From Mercurialis annua (lineage: Eukaryota; Streptophyta; Magnoliopsida; Malpighiales; Euphorbiaceae), in assembly GCF_937616625.2 (NCBI RefSeq), contig NC_065577.1, positions 20,287,501 through 20,351,500 of the forward strand: a stretch of DNA of 64,000 nt, written 5' to 3'. Position numbers and translations under genes: made by a program. Shown one piece after another: positions 13,711-23,550 of the stretch. Numbering within the stretch: position 1 is the first letter of the stretch; each line of letters begins with the position of its first letter. Below the pieces are notes generated by a model. That model was not told the DNA's origin. It saw only the letters and a list, made by a program, of their open reading frames with translations, and did not search any database.

Positions 13711-15886
13711 TCAAAACCTTAAATCAAAACCTTTCATGCTAATATATAATACGATTATGGAATAATGTATTTAAATGATCCCAGCGTGAGTATGACATAT
13801 CATACCAAAAAACCCAAAGTGGACGGGAACAAATCCTCGTTAAATTTCCAGCGTGAGCAAGACCATAGTCTGCCGATATCAAAGTATATACCGGTGCACA
13901 CAGTCTCGATACAAGCCTATCGAGTAGCTCGTTCCAATCCAGATCCATAATCCGTAAAAACAGTTCAAAATATTTATAATATTAAAATATGATGCGGTAC
14001 TCAATAAAGCGGTAAATAGCACTACAAATTACTGCTTGCTAATCCACGTGAAAATCTGGTAAGCGACAAAACCTGATTTGATTCCGAAGCACCAGTAGTC
14101 GACGAGTCTAAGAATAAAGTAAAACCAAAATTAAAATCAACCCCTAACTCTAGAGAGTGCTAGACACCACATAGGACTATCACAATACCGAGTAAAGCAC
14201 AAGTACAGCCAAAACAGAATGGATAATTAAACACATAATGTCCCAAGTCAAAATACGAACAACATCAAGCAACACAATACTCAAATACTTAAATAAGTCT
14301 AGTCTATTGAGTTTCCGCTTTAAAATCCGTTCCGAAAAATATTACTTAAATAATATTTAAATAATCACTTAAATCCATTTCCTCAATTATTGGATTAGCC
14401 GAGTTACCAATAACTACCAAGCTACCTCACATGTCGGGTAACCCAAGTCTAACCCGACCCAAAATATTTTATCAAAAATATAAACCAAAGTTTATAATCC
14501 AAAAATAATACTTTTTTGATAAAATCATAATTTATAATAAAAAATGTAACTCAATAGCTTCAAACCGAAGTAACCAATAGTTATCGATAAAATATTTAAA
14601 TAAAATAAATTAAGAAAAAAATTTAAAAGCTAAATTATAATTTAGTCAAATTATTATTTTTCAGATTTTAAAAATAATACTATTATCGATTAGTAAGTTA
14701 GAAGTTTAAACGATAAGCAAATGCTCGGTTTCAAATTGATAATTAACCAATTTACTCACTCATAAAATCCTTTATGTAATGCGTAGATACTAACAACCTG
14801 CCAATGCTTAACACATGATAATTTAACAAGCCATGAAGAAAAAAATGGCCAAAGTAATACATAAACCAAAGTAATCAAAGATGAAACGGCCAAAACAATT
14901 GAAACATTAATGAAGACCATATCCCCGCCAACATCATCTTTGTCAAGTGAAGTCATTATCAAACCGAATATCACAGAATTACAGAAACAATTATTAATCA
15001 ATACTGAATAATATAACGCATGAATCATTAGTCAAGGATGAATTCCAACAAGGCATTACCAAGTCTCAGTCCTCTGAAATTAAGAATCCAACAACAGCCA
15101 CCATTTGTGACGAATCAATATCGAGATCGAATCGAACAAAAAGAACAACGGAACCAACACAAACTAATGGTAAAACAGTTAACAACTAACAAAACATGAG
15201 ATTCTAATCTCAAACAAAGAAGAATCACATCAACCACACAAAGACACAATCGATAGCAACAAAGCAAACAGTAAACGGCGAATCGAAACGGCATAGGAAC
15301 GGAAAGATTTTACGTACCAATTTCCATTCCAACACGTAGGGATTAACGAGGTCTATAAATAAGGATGAATAAAGAGAATAACCTCAGCAATATGCTAGTA
15401 CAACGAATAACACAAGTTACGTACAGTGAGACGATATCAAATATGAAATAATGAACAAAGAGTGAAACAACATAATTTTCTTACATGAGAATGAAAGGAA
15501 AGGATGATGAAGATGATGTTTCAGAAAGCTTTAGAGCGTATGATGGCTAGGGTTTTTACAGAAACGAAAAGAGTACAATGGTTTGAAATAAGACTTATAT
15601 ATGCAAAACAATAAGCTTCCCGCAACTGCTGCATAATTCCTCTTAATAGATTGCATGGGCTTTTCTTCTTAAAAGATTGCATGGCTTTTCATGCTAACAA
15701 TGCATGGGCTTTTCATGTTAAAAATTTCATGGGGTTAATAACTTTTTTTTATAACAATATACATGCTTAACATACTTAATTTAATAATAATAATAATAGA
15801 TTACCTGAAGCTCGATGGAATGCAAAATAAAAAAAATTAAACAAATTGAAAAATAATAATAAAATAAAAAAATACGGGGTATTACA
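13711..15886 (-). mobile_element. Decayed LTR fragment related to the 3.4-kb solo LTR
   Basis: The right end, GGGGTATTACA, is the same terminus as the solo LTR at 3093-6449. Internal landmarks occur in the same order, including CTGCTTGCTAATCCAC, TCGACGAGTCT, AAAGCGGTAAATAG, GCCGAGTTA and a stretch of related AT-rich sequence. The other terminus (TGTCACGACCC) and about 0.9 kb next to it are missing; the block begins abruptly at about 13711. No matching target-site duplication is visible. It lies at the satellite polarity switch, so the missing end may have been lost in the rearrangement. No coding capacity is credible. One minus-strand frame of about 90 codons with hydrophobic residues (14756-15028) is treated as chance. 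Confidence 0.75.
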
Positions 15887-17071
15887 GTTAAATATTTACA
15901 ACCGTTTTACCTTTTTAGCGAATTAAGTCAAAAGAAACAATTCCAAACGTTTAAAACGTTATGAAACAAATCCAAACACTTTAGACCTTTTTAGCGATTT
16001 AAGCCAAATGTATACAAACGTTACAAAAAAATAAAAACGTTTCACTTTTTTAGGAATGAAGCAAAACGAAACGAAACCAATCCAAACGTTTAAAACGTTA
16101 GGAAACAAATCCAAACGTTTTTAATCTTTTTAGCGATTTAAGCCAAAAGTTTACAAACATTACAAAATCAATCCAAACGTTTAAAAGTTACGAAATAAAT
16201 CCAAACGTTTCACCTTGGCTTAAATTGCTAAAAAGGCGAAATGTTTGGATTTGTTTCGTATCGTTTGTAAACGTTTGGTTTAAATCGCTAAAAAGGTGAA
16301 ATGTTTGGATTTGTTTCGTAACGTTTGTGAACGTTTGTGAACGTTTGACTTAAGTAGCTAAAAAATTGAAACGTTTAGATTTGTTTTGTAATGTTTTGGC
16401 TTATGACACGTTTGGATTTGTTTCGTTACGAAACAAATCCAAATGTTTCAATTTTTTAGTGATTGAAACCAAACGTTTACAAACGTTACGAAACATAACC
16501 TAACGTTTGCCCTTTTTAGCGAATTAAGCCAAAATGTTTACAAACGTTACAAACAAATCTAAAAGTTTCACCTTTTTAGCGATTGAAGCCGAACGTTTAC
16601 AAATGATAAAAACAAAGCCAAACGTTTAAAACATCACGAAACAAATCCTAATGTTTCACCTTTTTAGCTATTTAAACAAAATAATTAAAACATTAAGAAA
16701 CAAATCCAAACGTTTAAAATAGCGTTTGGATTGGTTTTGAAACGTTTTAAACGTTTGGCACGTTTCACCTTTTTAGCGATTTAAGCCAAACGTTTAAAAC
16801 GTTACGAAACAAATTCTAGCGTTTAAAACGTTTCAAAACTAATTCAAACGTTTCACCTTTTTAGCGATTTAAGCCAAACGTTTAAAACGTTACGAAACAA
16901 AACCAAACATTTTACCTTTTTAGCAATGTAAGCCAAACGTTTAAAACGTTACGAAAAAAATACAAACGTTTTAAACATTATGAAACAAATCCTAACTTTT
17001 CACCTTTTAAGCAATTTAAGCCAAACATTTAAAACTTTACGAAACCAATCCAAAAGTTTACAAATATTATG
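15887..17071. repeat. Satellite pivot with repeated orientation switches
   Basis: Short satellite stretches alternate in direction: forward 15887-16216, reverse 16217-16427, forward 16428-16720, reverse about 16721-16758, forward about 16759-17071. Each switch is recognised by the change between AGCGATTTAAGCC-type and GGCTTAAATCGC-type text. Monomers here are often truncated. Nothing else is present in this stretch. Confidence 0.85.
16411..16443. repeat. Perfect 16-bp inverted repeat with 1-nt centre at a polarity switch
   Basis: The arms TTTGGATTTGTTTCGT (16411-16426) and ACGAAACAAATCCAAA (16428-16443) are exact reverse complements separated by one T. They form the junction between a reverse and a forward satellite segment. 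Such a head-to-head junction is what fold-back or template-switch repair would leave. Confidence 0.95.
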
Positions 17072-19586
17072 AAAAAAAAAGGTGAAACGTTTTCATTATT
17101 TTCGTAACGTTTATAATGTTTGGCTTAAATTGCTAAAAAGGTGAAATGTTGGATTTATTTTGTAACGTTTGTAAACGTTTGGCTTAAATCGCTTAAAAGG
17201 TGAAACGTTTGGATTGGTTTTTTAACGCTCGTAAACATTTGGCTTAAATTGCTAAAAAGGGGACACGTTTGGATTTGTTTCGTAACGCTTGCAAACGTTT
17301 GGCTTCAATCGCTAATAGGTGAAACGTTTGGATTGGTTTCATAATGTTTTAAACGATTGGTTTTGTTTCGTAACATTTTAAACGTTTGGCATAAATCGGT
17401 AAAAAGGTGAAACGTTTCGGATTTGTTTCGTATTGTTTTTAACGTTTGGATTGGTGTTGTAACGTTTAAAACTTTTTCCTTAAATCGCTAATAATGTGAA
17501 ATGCTTAAATTTGTTTCGTTACGTTTGTAAACGTTTTGCTTAAATCGCTAAAAAGTTGAAACATTTGGCTTTGTTTCGTAACATTTGTAAGTGTTTGGCC
17601 TAAATTGCTAAAAAGGGGAAACGTTTGGTTTTGTTGCATAACATTTGTAAACGCTTGGATTGGTTTCCTAACGTTTTAAATGTTTGGCTTAAATTGCTAA
17701 AAAGGTGAAACGTTTGGTTTTGTTTCGTAACTTTTTTAACGCTTGGATTTGTTTCTCAACGTTTGTCTTATATCTCCAAAAAAGTGAAATGTTTGGATTT
17801 GTTTCGTAACGTTTGTAAACGTTTGGCTGAAATCGCTAAAATGTGAAACGTTTGGATTTTTTATGTAACGAACGTAAACTTTTGGCTTAACTCACTAAAA
17901 ATGTGAAACGTTTGGATTTTGTTTCGTAAGATTTTGTACCGTTTGTAAATGTTTGGATTAAATCGCTTAAAAGGTTAAACGTTAGGATTATTTTCGTACC
18001 GTTTTAAACGTTTAGATTGGTTTCGTAATGTTTTAAACGTTGGGCTTAAATCGCTAATAAGGTGAAACATTTGGATTTGATTCGTAACGTTTTAAAACGT
18101 TTGACTTAAATCGCTAAGAAGGTGAAATGTTTGATTTCTTGCTTAACATTTGTTAACGTTTAGCTTAAATCGCAAAAAAGGTGAAACGTTTGGATTTGTT
18201 TCGTAACGTTTGGATTGGTTTCATAATATTTTAAACGTTTGGATTAATTCGCTAAAAAGGTGAAACGTTTGGTTTTGATCGTAACGTTTGTTAATTTTTT
18301 TTTAAATTGCTAAAAAGGTGACATGTTTGGTTTTGTTACGTAACGATTGTAAACGTTTGGATTGGTTTTGTAACGTTTTAAATGTTTGGCTTAAATAGAT
18401 AAAAAGGTGAAATATTTGGATTTATTTTGTAACGTTTGTAAAAGTTTGACTTAAATCGCTAAAAAGGTGAAACATTTGGTTTCGTCTCGTAACGTTTGTA
18501 AACGTTTGGCTTATATCATAATAAAGGTGAAACGTTTGAATTTATTTTGTAACGTTTGTAAACATTTGGCGTAAATTGCTAAAAAGGTGAAACGTTTGGA
18601 ATTGTTTCGTAACGTTTTAAACGTTTTAATTAGTGTAACAACGTTTCAAATGTTTGGATTCGTTTCTTAGTATTTGTAAACGTTTGGCTTAAATCGTTAA
18701 AAAGGTGAAACATTTGGATTTGTTTCCTAACATTTTAAACGTATAGATTTGTTTTGTTACGTTTTTAACTTTTGGATGAAACTTCTAAAATGAAACGTTT
18801 GGATTTGTTTCATAACATTTGTAAATGTTTGGCTTCAATCCGCTAAAAAGGTGAAATGTTCGGTTTTGTTTCGTAATGTTTGTAAACGTTTGGTTTAAAT
18901 CACTAAAAAGATAAAATGATTAGATTTGTTTCGTAACGTTTGTAAACGTTTGGCTTCAATCCTTAAAAAGGGGAAACGTTTGGATTTGTTTGGTTACGTT
19001 TATAAACGTTTCGCTTAAATCGGTAAAAAAGGGAAACATTTGGATTTGTTTCGTAACATTTGCAAATGTTTGGCTTATATCGCTAAAAATGTGAAATGTT
19101 TAGATTTGTTTCATAACATTATAAACATTTGGATTGGATTCATTCCGTTTTAAACGTTTGGATTTTTTTCGTATCGTTTGTAAACGTTTGGCTTAAATCG
19201 CAAAAAAGGTGAAACGTTTGGTTTTGTTTCATAAATTATGTAAACGTTTGACTTAAATCGCTAAAAATGTAAAACGTTTGGCTTTGTTCGTAATGTTTTA
19301 AAATTTTGTCGTAAATCGCTAAAAAGGAGAAACGTTTGGATTTTTTTTTACGTTTGTAAACCTTTGGCTTAAATCGCTAAAAAGGTACAACGTTTAGATT
19401 GGTTTTGTAGCGTTTGTAAACATTCGGCATAAATCGTTAAAAAAGGGAAACGTTTGGATTTGTTTCGTAATGTTTGTAAACGTTTGGCTTAAATCGCTAA
19501 AAATGTGAAACGTTTAGATTAGTTTCGTAACGTTTGTAAACGTTTGGCTTAAGTTGTAAAATAGGTGAAATGTTTGAATTTGTTTC
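17072..19586 (-). repeat. 60-bp satellite array, reverse block C
   Basis: Monomers run uniformly in the minus orientation up to the target-site duplication of the Gypsy element. They are the same two half-units as in blocks A and B, with similar divergence and frequent short half-B units. No gene is seen. Confidence 0.95.
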
Positions 19587-19591
19587 ATAAC

Positions 19592-20496
19592 TGTTTGCAC
19601 CAAAATTAAAAATATGGCTTAAAAGCCATAAAGCCCCTATTCTTTTCAAAAGATAAAAGAGGTATTATTAATGATTGGCTTAAATTAATTTTTAGAGGTT
19701 GACTAATGTTGACTTCAGAAGTTGATTTCTAAAGGTTGGTTTCTAAAGGTTGGTTTCTAAAGGTTGGTTTCTAAAGGTTGATTTCTAGAGGTTGATTAAT
19801 GTTGACAGAAGTTGATTTCTAAAGGTTGATTTCTAGAGGTTGACTAATGTTAGAGGTTGACCAATGTTGACAGAAGTTGATTTCTAAAGGATGATTTCTA
19901 GAGGTTGACTACTCCAGAGCTAATTCAAAAAGTCCAAGCCCAGTTGCAGAAGATTAAGCCCAAATTTGAGATGGCCATTAAATATTAATTTAAATGGCCC
20001 AATGAGCCCAAGAAGTCCATTTCAGAAGAAAAGAAGTTAAAAAGCACGTGCAGCAGAAGTAAAGACACGATTGGCAGTGCCTGAAGGTGGGGAAGAACGT
20101 GTGCAGTTGGTACATGAAGCAGCAGTTTTCAAATGATGAAGCTATAAATAAGAGAAGAGCAGCCAATTTGCAACCCCCGATCAAATCCAACAAAAACCAG
20201 CCCAAAGGCAAAAACACTCAACACTTAGCATTCTCAATTTTCTTCAATCAGTAAAGAACTTTACGATTGAACTTCTGCAATTTCTACTCAAACACTTGTA
20301 TTTTCATTTCATTCAATTAGTAAACATATTTACAGTTGAATTTCTTTGTTTTAGCATTACTTGATTGGAGTACTTGTTATAAGGTTAACCAAACCCCAAT
20401 CGCTCGTTTAAGAAGTTAAGTTACATTTTGGAATCCGCTTCCTGGCACGCCCGCATTTCACACGCTTGTTGTTACGAACGCAAAACGCCAGTAACA
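19592..20496 (+). mobile_element. 5' LTR of the Tat-like element (905 bp)
   Basis: It starts TGTTTGCACC and ends GCCAGTAACA. It carries a U3 minisatellite of ~15-bp units (GGTTGGTTTCTAAA type) from about 19733, with one unit more than in the 3' LTR, and a TATA box at 20143-20150. It also has a small hairpin (ATGGCTT/AAGCCAT, 19614-19629) of a type repeated elsewhere in the element. Unusually, this LTR alone has ATAAC on both sides. Confidence 0.95.
20143..20150 (+). promoter_or_regulatory. TATA box of the 5' LTR
   Basis: TATAAATA, followed by a purine-rich AGAGAAGAGCAGCC stretch, about 550 bp into the LTR. The identical element in the 3' LTR is at 34170-34177. Transcription is expected to start about 30 bp downstream and to run through gag-pol. 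Confidence 0.7.
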
Positions 20497-20522
20497 ATAA
20501 CGTTTGTAAACGTTTGACATAA
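20497..20522. repeat. Satellite patch with a third TSD copy, in place of the primer binding site
   Basis: Directly after the 5' LTR the sequence is ATAAC (20497-20501) followed by 21 bp of satellite. This matches the genomic flank after the 3' LTR (34524-34549) with one mismatch, then switches to retrotransposon leader at about 20523. A tRNA primer binding site should stand here. No TGG-type site complementary to a tRNA 3' end is recognisable within the next few bases. Confidence 0.9.
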
Positions 20523-20574
20523 TCAAACTGGCCGGAATTCTAGGCCGTTTAATGCAGGTGCTAATCATCCGCCC

Positions 20575-23550
20575 ATGGAGGATCCAGAGGTTAACCAAAA
20601 TTACACTCAACCTCTGGGCACTGGGGGCAATTATTTTCCCCAGGAGAGGAACCAACCTCTACCACACCAACCTCCAGCACGGCCAATTGACATGGAGGCT
20701 GTAAGAGAAGCAATTCAGGAGTTGTATGGTCCAGGTCTAAGGCAGATTGACCGACCGCAATTTCACAAGCCTTATCCAGATGTCATTGACAGGGAGAATC
20801 CTTACCCTAGAGGCTATAAAATTCCTAACTTCTCTTTATTCTCTGGAGAGGATGGCCACTCCACCATTGAGCATGTGGCGAAATTCACAATTCAATGTGG
20901 GGTCTTGGCCAACCTAGATAACATTGCAAATTTCAAGCTGAGATTATTTCCAAATTCTTTAACAGGTACTGCCTTTACTTGGTATGCTACTTTGCCCAGG
21001 AACTCAGTGCTCACATGGCAGGAGATGGAGAGGCTTTTCCATACTCAATTTTACCGTGCAGAGCCAGAGGTTTGCATAGCAGAATTGTCAAGAGTTTCTC
21101 AAAGGTCGGGAGAGGATGCCGACATGTATATACACCGCTTCAAAAGAATGAGGAGCAGGTGTAAAATTGTTCTACCAGAAACTGAGTATGTAAAAATGGC
21201 TCAGAGGGGCTTGGACATTGAGCTCCGGAAAAAGTTCCAGGGGATGGAATTCAGGGACTTCTATGAGTTAGCTGTTAAAGTCTCTGAATATGAAGAACTC
21301 CTGAGAGAAGAAAGCCACAAGAAGAAGGTGGCAATGGGCACTTACTATCAGGAGGTGGGAGCATATGAAACCGCGGTAGCCGACTTCACGGCCACCGGTT
21401 CATGTACCTGCCCTATGTTGATTAAAAAAGCACCTGATGGGTGGAAGAAACATAATTCCAATGCCCAACCTCTGTATACTTTTGAGGTTTCAAAAACAGA
21501 AGAAATTTTTGATTTTCTGTTGAAAGAGAAGTTCATTACTTTGCCTCCGGATCATAAAATGCCTTCAAAAGATGAGTTGAAAGGCAGAGAATATTGCAAG
21601 TTCCACAACTCCTGGAACCACTCAACCAATTCATGTTGGGGGTTCAAAAATATTATACAGGATAGGATTGCCAAGGGAGTTTTAAAATTCCCAGAAAAAA
21701 AGGAGGCACTGGTAATAGATGAAGATCCTTTTCCGGCTGTGGCGTCTGTGAATGCCAGTGATCTCTCGGAACTTGACTTGAGGTTGTTATTAGATATAAA
21801 AAGAAAGCTCAGAATCAGGGAGCAAAATGACCAAAGAGTCGGGGGAGAGCAATTCGAACGGGAAAGGAGAGCAGAGGTAAAGCGGGATTACAGAGGAGAA
21901 AGAAGGCAGGTATCTAGAAACTCTAATAATTTTGTTTCTACTAACCGCCCTCTTTTGAAAAAACAAAACAGGGCCTCTTACTATCAAAGGAGGCCAGAAA
22001 GGCATGTCTTCCCGGAGAGGCGATCCTTCGTGTGGAGGAGGGAGGAACAGCCAAAAGCTCATTTGGCACCTAGGGAGGAAAAGCCAAAAGCTCCTTTGGC
22101 ACTTAAAGAAAAACAGTCAGAGGTTCCTTCTACCTTTGAAAACCGAAGAAAAGAACAAAGATTCGTGGTACCACCATTGGTCTCTCCTAGTCCAAGGTGG
22201 CATACCAATTATCACAAGAAGTTTCCGCCTCCACTAACAAGAACTCAGAAGAGGAGGCGCCAGAGGTTGAGGGCTGCTGCAAGAAACGAGTGGCAGTCCA
22301 AGCACTTGGAAGATCCTAGAAAAGTTGATGAGGAAAAGGGGTCAAAGAAGATCTTAATTGAGAAAGAGCAATCTAGAAGCCAAAAATCTTCAGAGGCAGT
22401 GGAAGTGAAAAATAAAACTTCCCACGTGCCTTCGAAGAAGGAAATTTCAGATATGGAGTTAGAAGCGTTTCTTGAAGGAGAATTTGCAGGAGATGGCATG
22501 AATTTAGATGATCTCCTAGAAGACGACATGGAGTTGGATGATCTCGTGGATGAGAAAATCCTAAAGGAGGGCATGAGACTAAACGACCTCTTGAAAGAGG
22601 ATACTGATGAAACTCCACCAGTTAAGGAAAGCGGCAAATTTCAGAGGAGATCTCTAGAGAATGGCAACTCAGAATCAGACACAGAGGGTGATAAGAAGAG
22701 ATCCATCAGAGTGGGTGAAATGGAGATTCCCCTCACTTGTAATGCTTTCTCCTTGATTCTTCCAAGTGATTTCAAAGGTCCTGACAACTCTGAGGAAGTA
22801 GAAGAAATTCAGAGAGAGGAGGTATCCAAACCTCCAAAAGATGAGTGTCGCAGCCAGGTCACCATACAAGAAGCTGCAAATGGTGGACCAAAGAGGGTGA
22901 TTTTTGACAAACCTGCAGAGGCAATGACCAAACATATTAAGCCTTTGTACATAAAGGCTCACTTTAATGGCAGACCAACCTCCAGAGTCTTGATTGATAA
23001 TGGTTCTGCTGTGAATATTATGCCATTCAACATGCTACAACCTCTAGGAAAAACTACAGAAGATCTCATCTCTACAGAGGTTAGTGTGTCTGCCTTTACT
23101 GGAGAGCTCACAAAAACTATTGGTGTTCTCCCAGTAGAGGTAACTGTAGGGAGCAAAACTTCCCTATCGGCGTTCTTTGTTGTAAATTCATCAGCCAGCT
23201 ACCAAGCTCTTTTGGGACGAGATTGGATTCATGCCAATTGGTGCGTTCCTTCATCCTTACACCAGTTTCTGCTCTTTTGGAAGGGAAATGAGGTGGAGGT
23301 GGTATGGGCAGACACAAAGCCATTTACCACTGCCACCAACATGGTAGAAGCCCGTTATTATGACTCATGTGTTGGCCCCATCCAATTTACTGGGAAAAGT
23401 AAAAAAGGGCAGAAGAAAGAGAAATCCGACAAACCTCTGAATGTGCATGAAGAGGTCAAAAGAAAAGCAACTGAGATACTTGGATCAACGGCTATTATTC
23501 CATACAACAAGCCGTGTTCCTCCATCACCATTGAAGAAATTAATGATTAA
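20575..23550 (+). CDS. gag-protease polyprotein of the Tat-like element
   Basis: An open frame of 991 codons. Residues about 80-230 form the retrotransposon gag (capsid-like) domain, seen from the GTAFTWYATLP and LTWQEMERLF-type motifs and the following helical, charged stretch. A Cys/His motif, YCKFHNSWNHSTNSC, lies near residue 339; it is the usual position of the degenerate zinc-knuckle-like element in Tat gags. Residues about 400-620 are basic and low in complexity. Residues about 628-685 contain three acidic repeats of the form GMNLDDLLE. The retroviral-type aspartic protease is C-terminal, with catalytic VLIDNGSAVNI at residues 805-815; D808 is the predicted catalytic aspartate, in DNGS context rather than DTG/DSG, as is frequent in plant Gypsy. 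The frame ends 109 bp into an overlap with pol, which lies in the +1 frame. The first ATG after the LTR in this frame was taken as start. This is a plant retrotransposon protein, not a host gene. Confidence 0.93.
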   Translation: MEDPEVNQNYTQPLGTGGNYFPQERNQPLPHQPPARPIDMEAVREAIQELYGPGLRQIDRPQFHKPYPDVIDRENPYPRGYKIPNFSLFSGEDGHSTIEHVAKFTIQCGVLANLDNIANFKLRLFPNSLTGTAFTWYATLPRNSVLTWQEMERLFHTQFYRAEPEVCIAELSRVSQRSGEDADMYIHRFKRMRSRCKIVLPETEYVKMAQRGLDIELRKKFQGMEFRDFYELAVKVSEYEELLREESHKKKVAMGTYYQEVGAYETAVADFTATGSCTCPMLIKKAPDGWKKHNSNAQPLYTFEVSKTEEIFDFLLKEKFITLPPDHKMPSKDELKGREYCKFHNSWNHSTNSCWGFKNIIQDRIAKGVLKFPEKKEALVIDEDPFPAVASVNASDLSELDLRLLLDIKRKLRIREQNDQRVGGEQFERERRAEVKRDYRGERRQVSRNSNNFVSTNRPLLKKQNRASYYQRRPERHVFPERRSFVWRREEQPKAHLAPREEKPKAPLALKEKQSEVPSTFENRRKEQRFVVPPLVSPSPRWHTNYHKKFPPPLTRTQKRRRQRLRAAARNEWQSKHLEDPRKVDEEKGSKKILIEKEQSRSQKSSEAVEVKNKTSHVPSKKEISDMELEAFLEGEFAGDGMNLDDLLEDDMELDDLVDEKILKEGMRLNDLLKEDTDETPPVKESGKFQRRSLENGNSESDTEGDKKRSIRVGEMEIPLTCNAFSLILPSDFKGPDNSEEVEEIQREEVSKPPKDECRSQVTIQEAANGGPKRVIFDKPAEAMTKHIKPLYIKAHFNGRPTSRVLIDNGSAVNIMPFNMLQPLGKTTEDLISTEVSVSAFTGELTKTIGVLPVEVTVGSKTSLSAFFVVNSSASYQALLGRDWIHANWCVPSSLHQFLLFWKGNEVEVVWADTKPFTTATNMVEARYYDSCVGPIQFTGKSKKGQKKEKSDKPLNVHEEVKRKATEILGSTAIIPYNKPCSSITIEEIND

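Noticed and set aside
14756..15028. 90-codon minus-strand frame with hydrophobic segments
   Set aside because: It lies inside a decayed LTR fragment, has AT-rich composition that favours hydrophobic codons, and has no recognisable relative.
21790..23323. Minus-strand frames inside gag-protease
   Set aside because: Shadow frames of a well-supported retrotransposon gene. They have no motifs.
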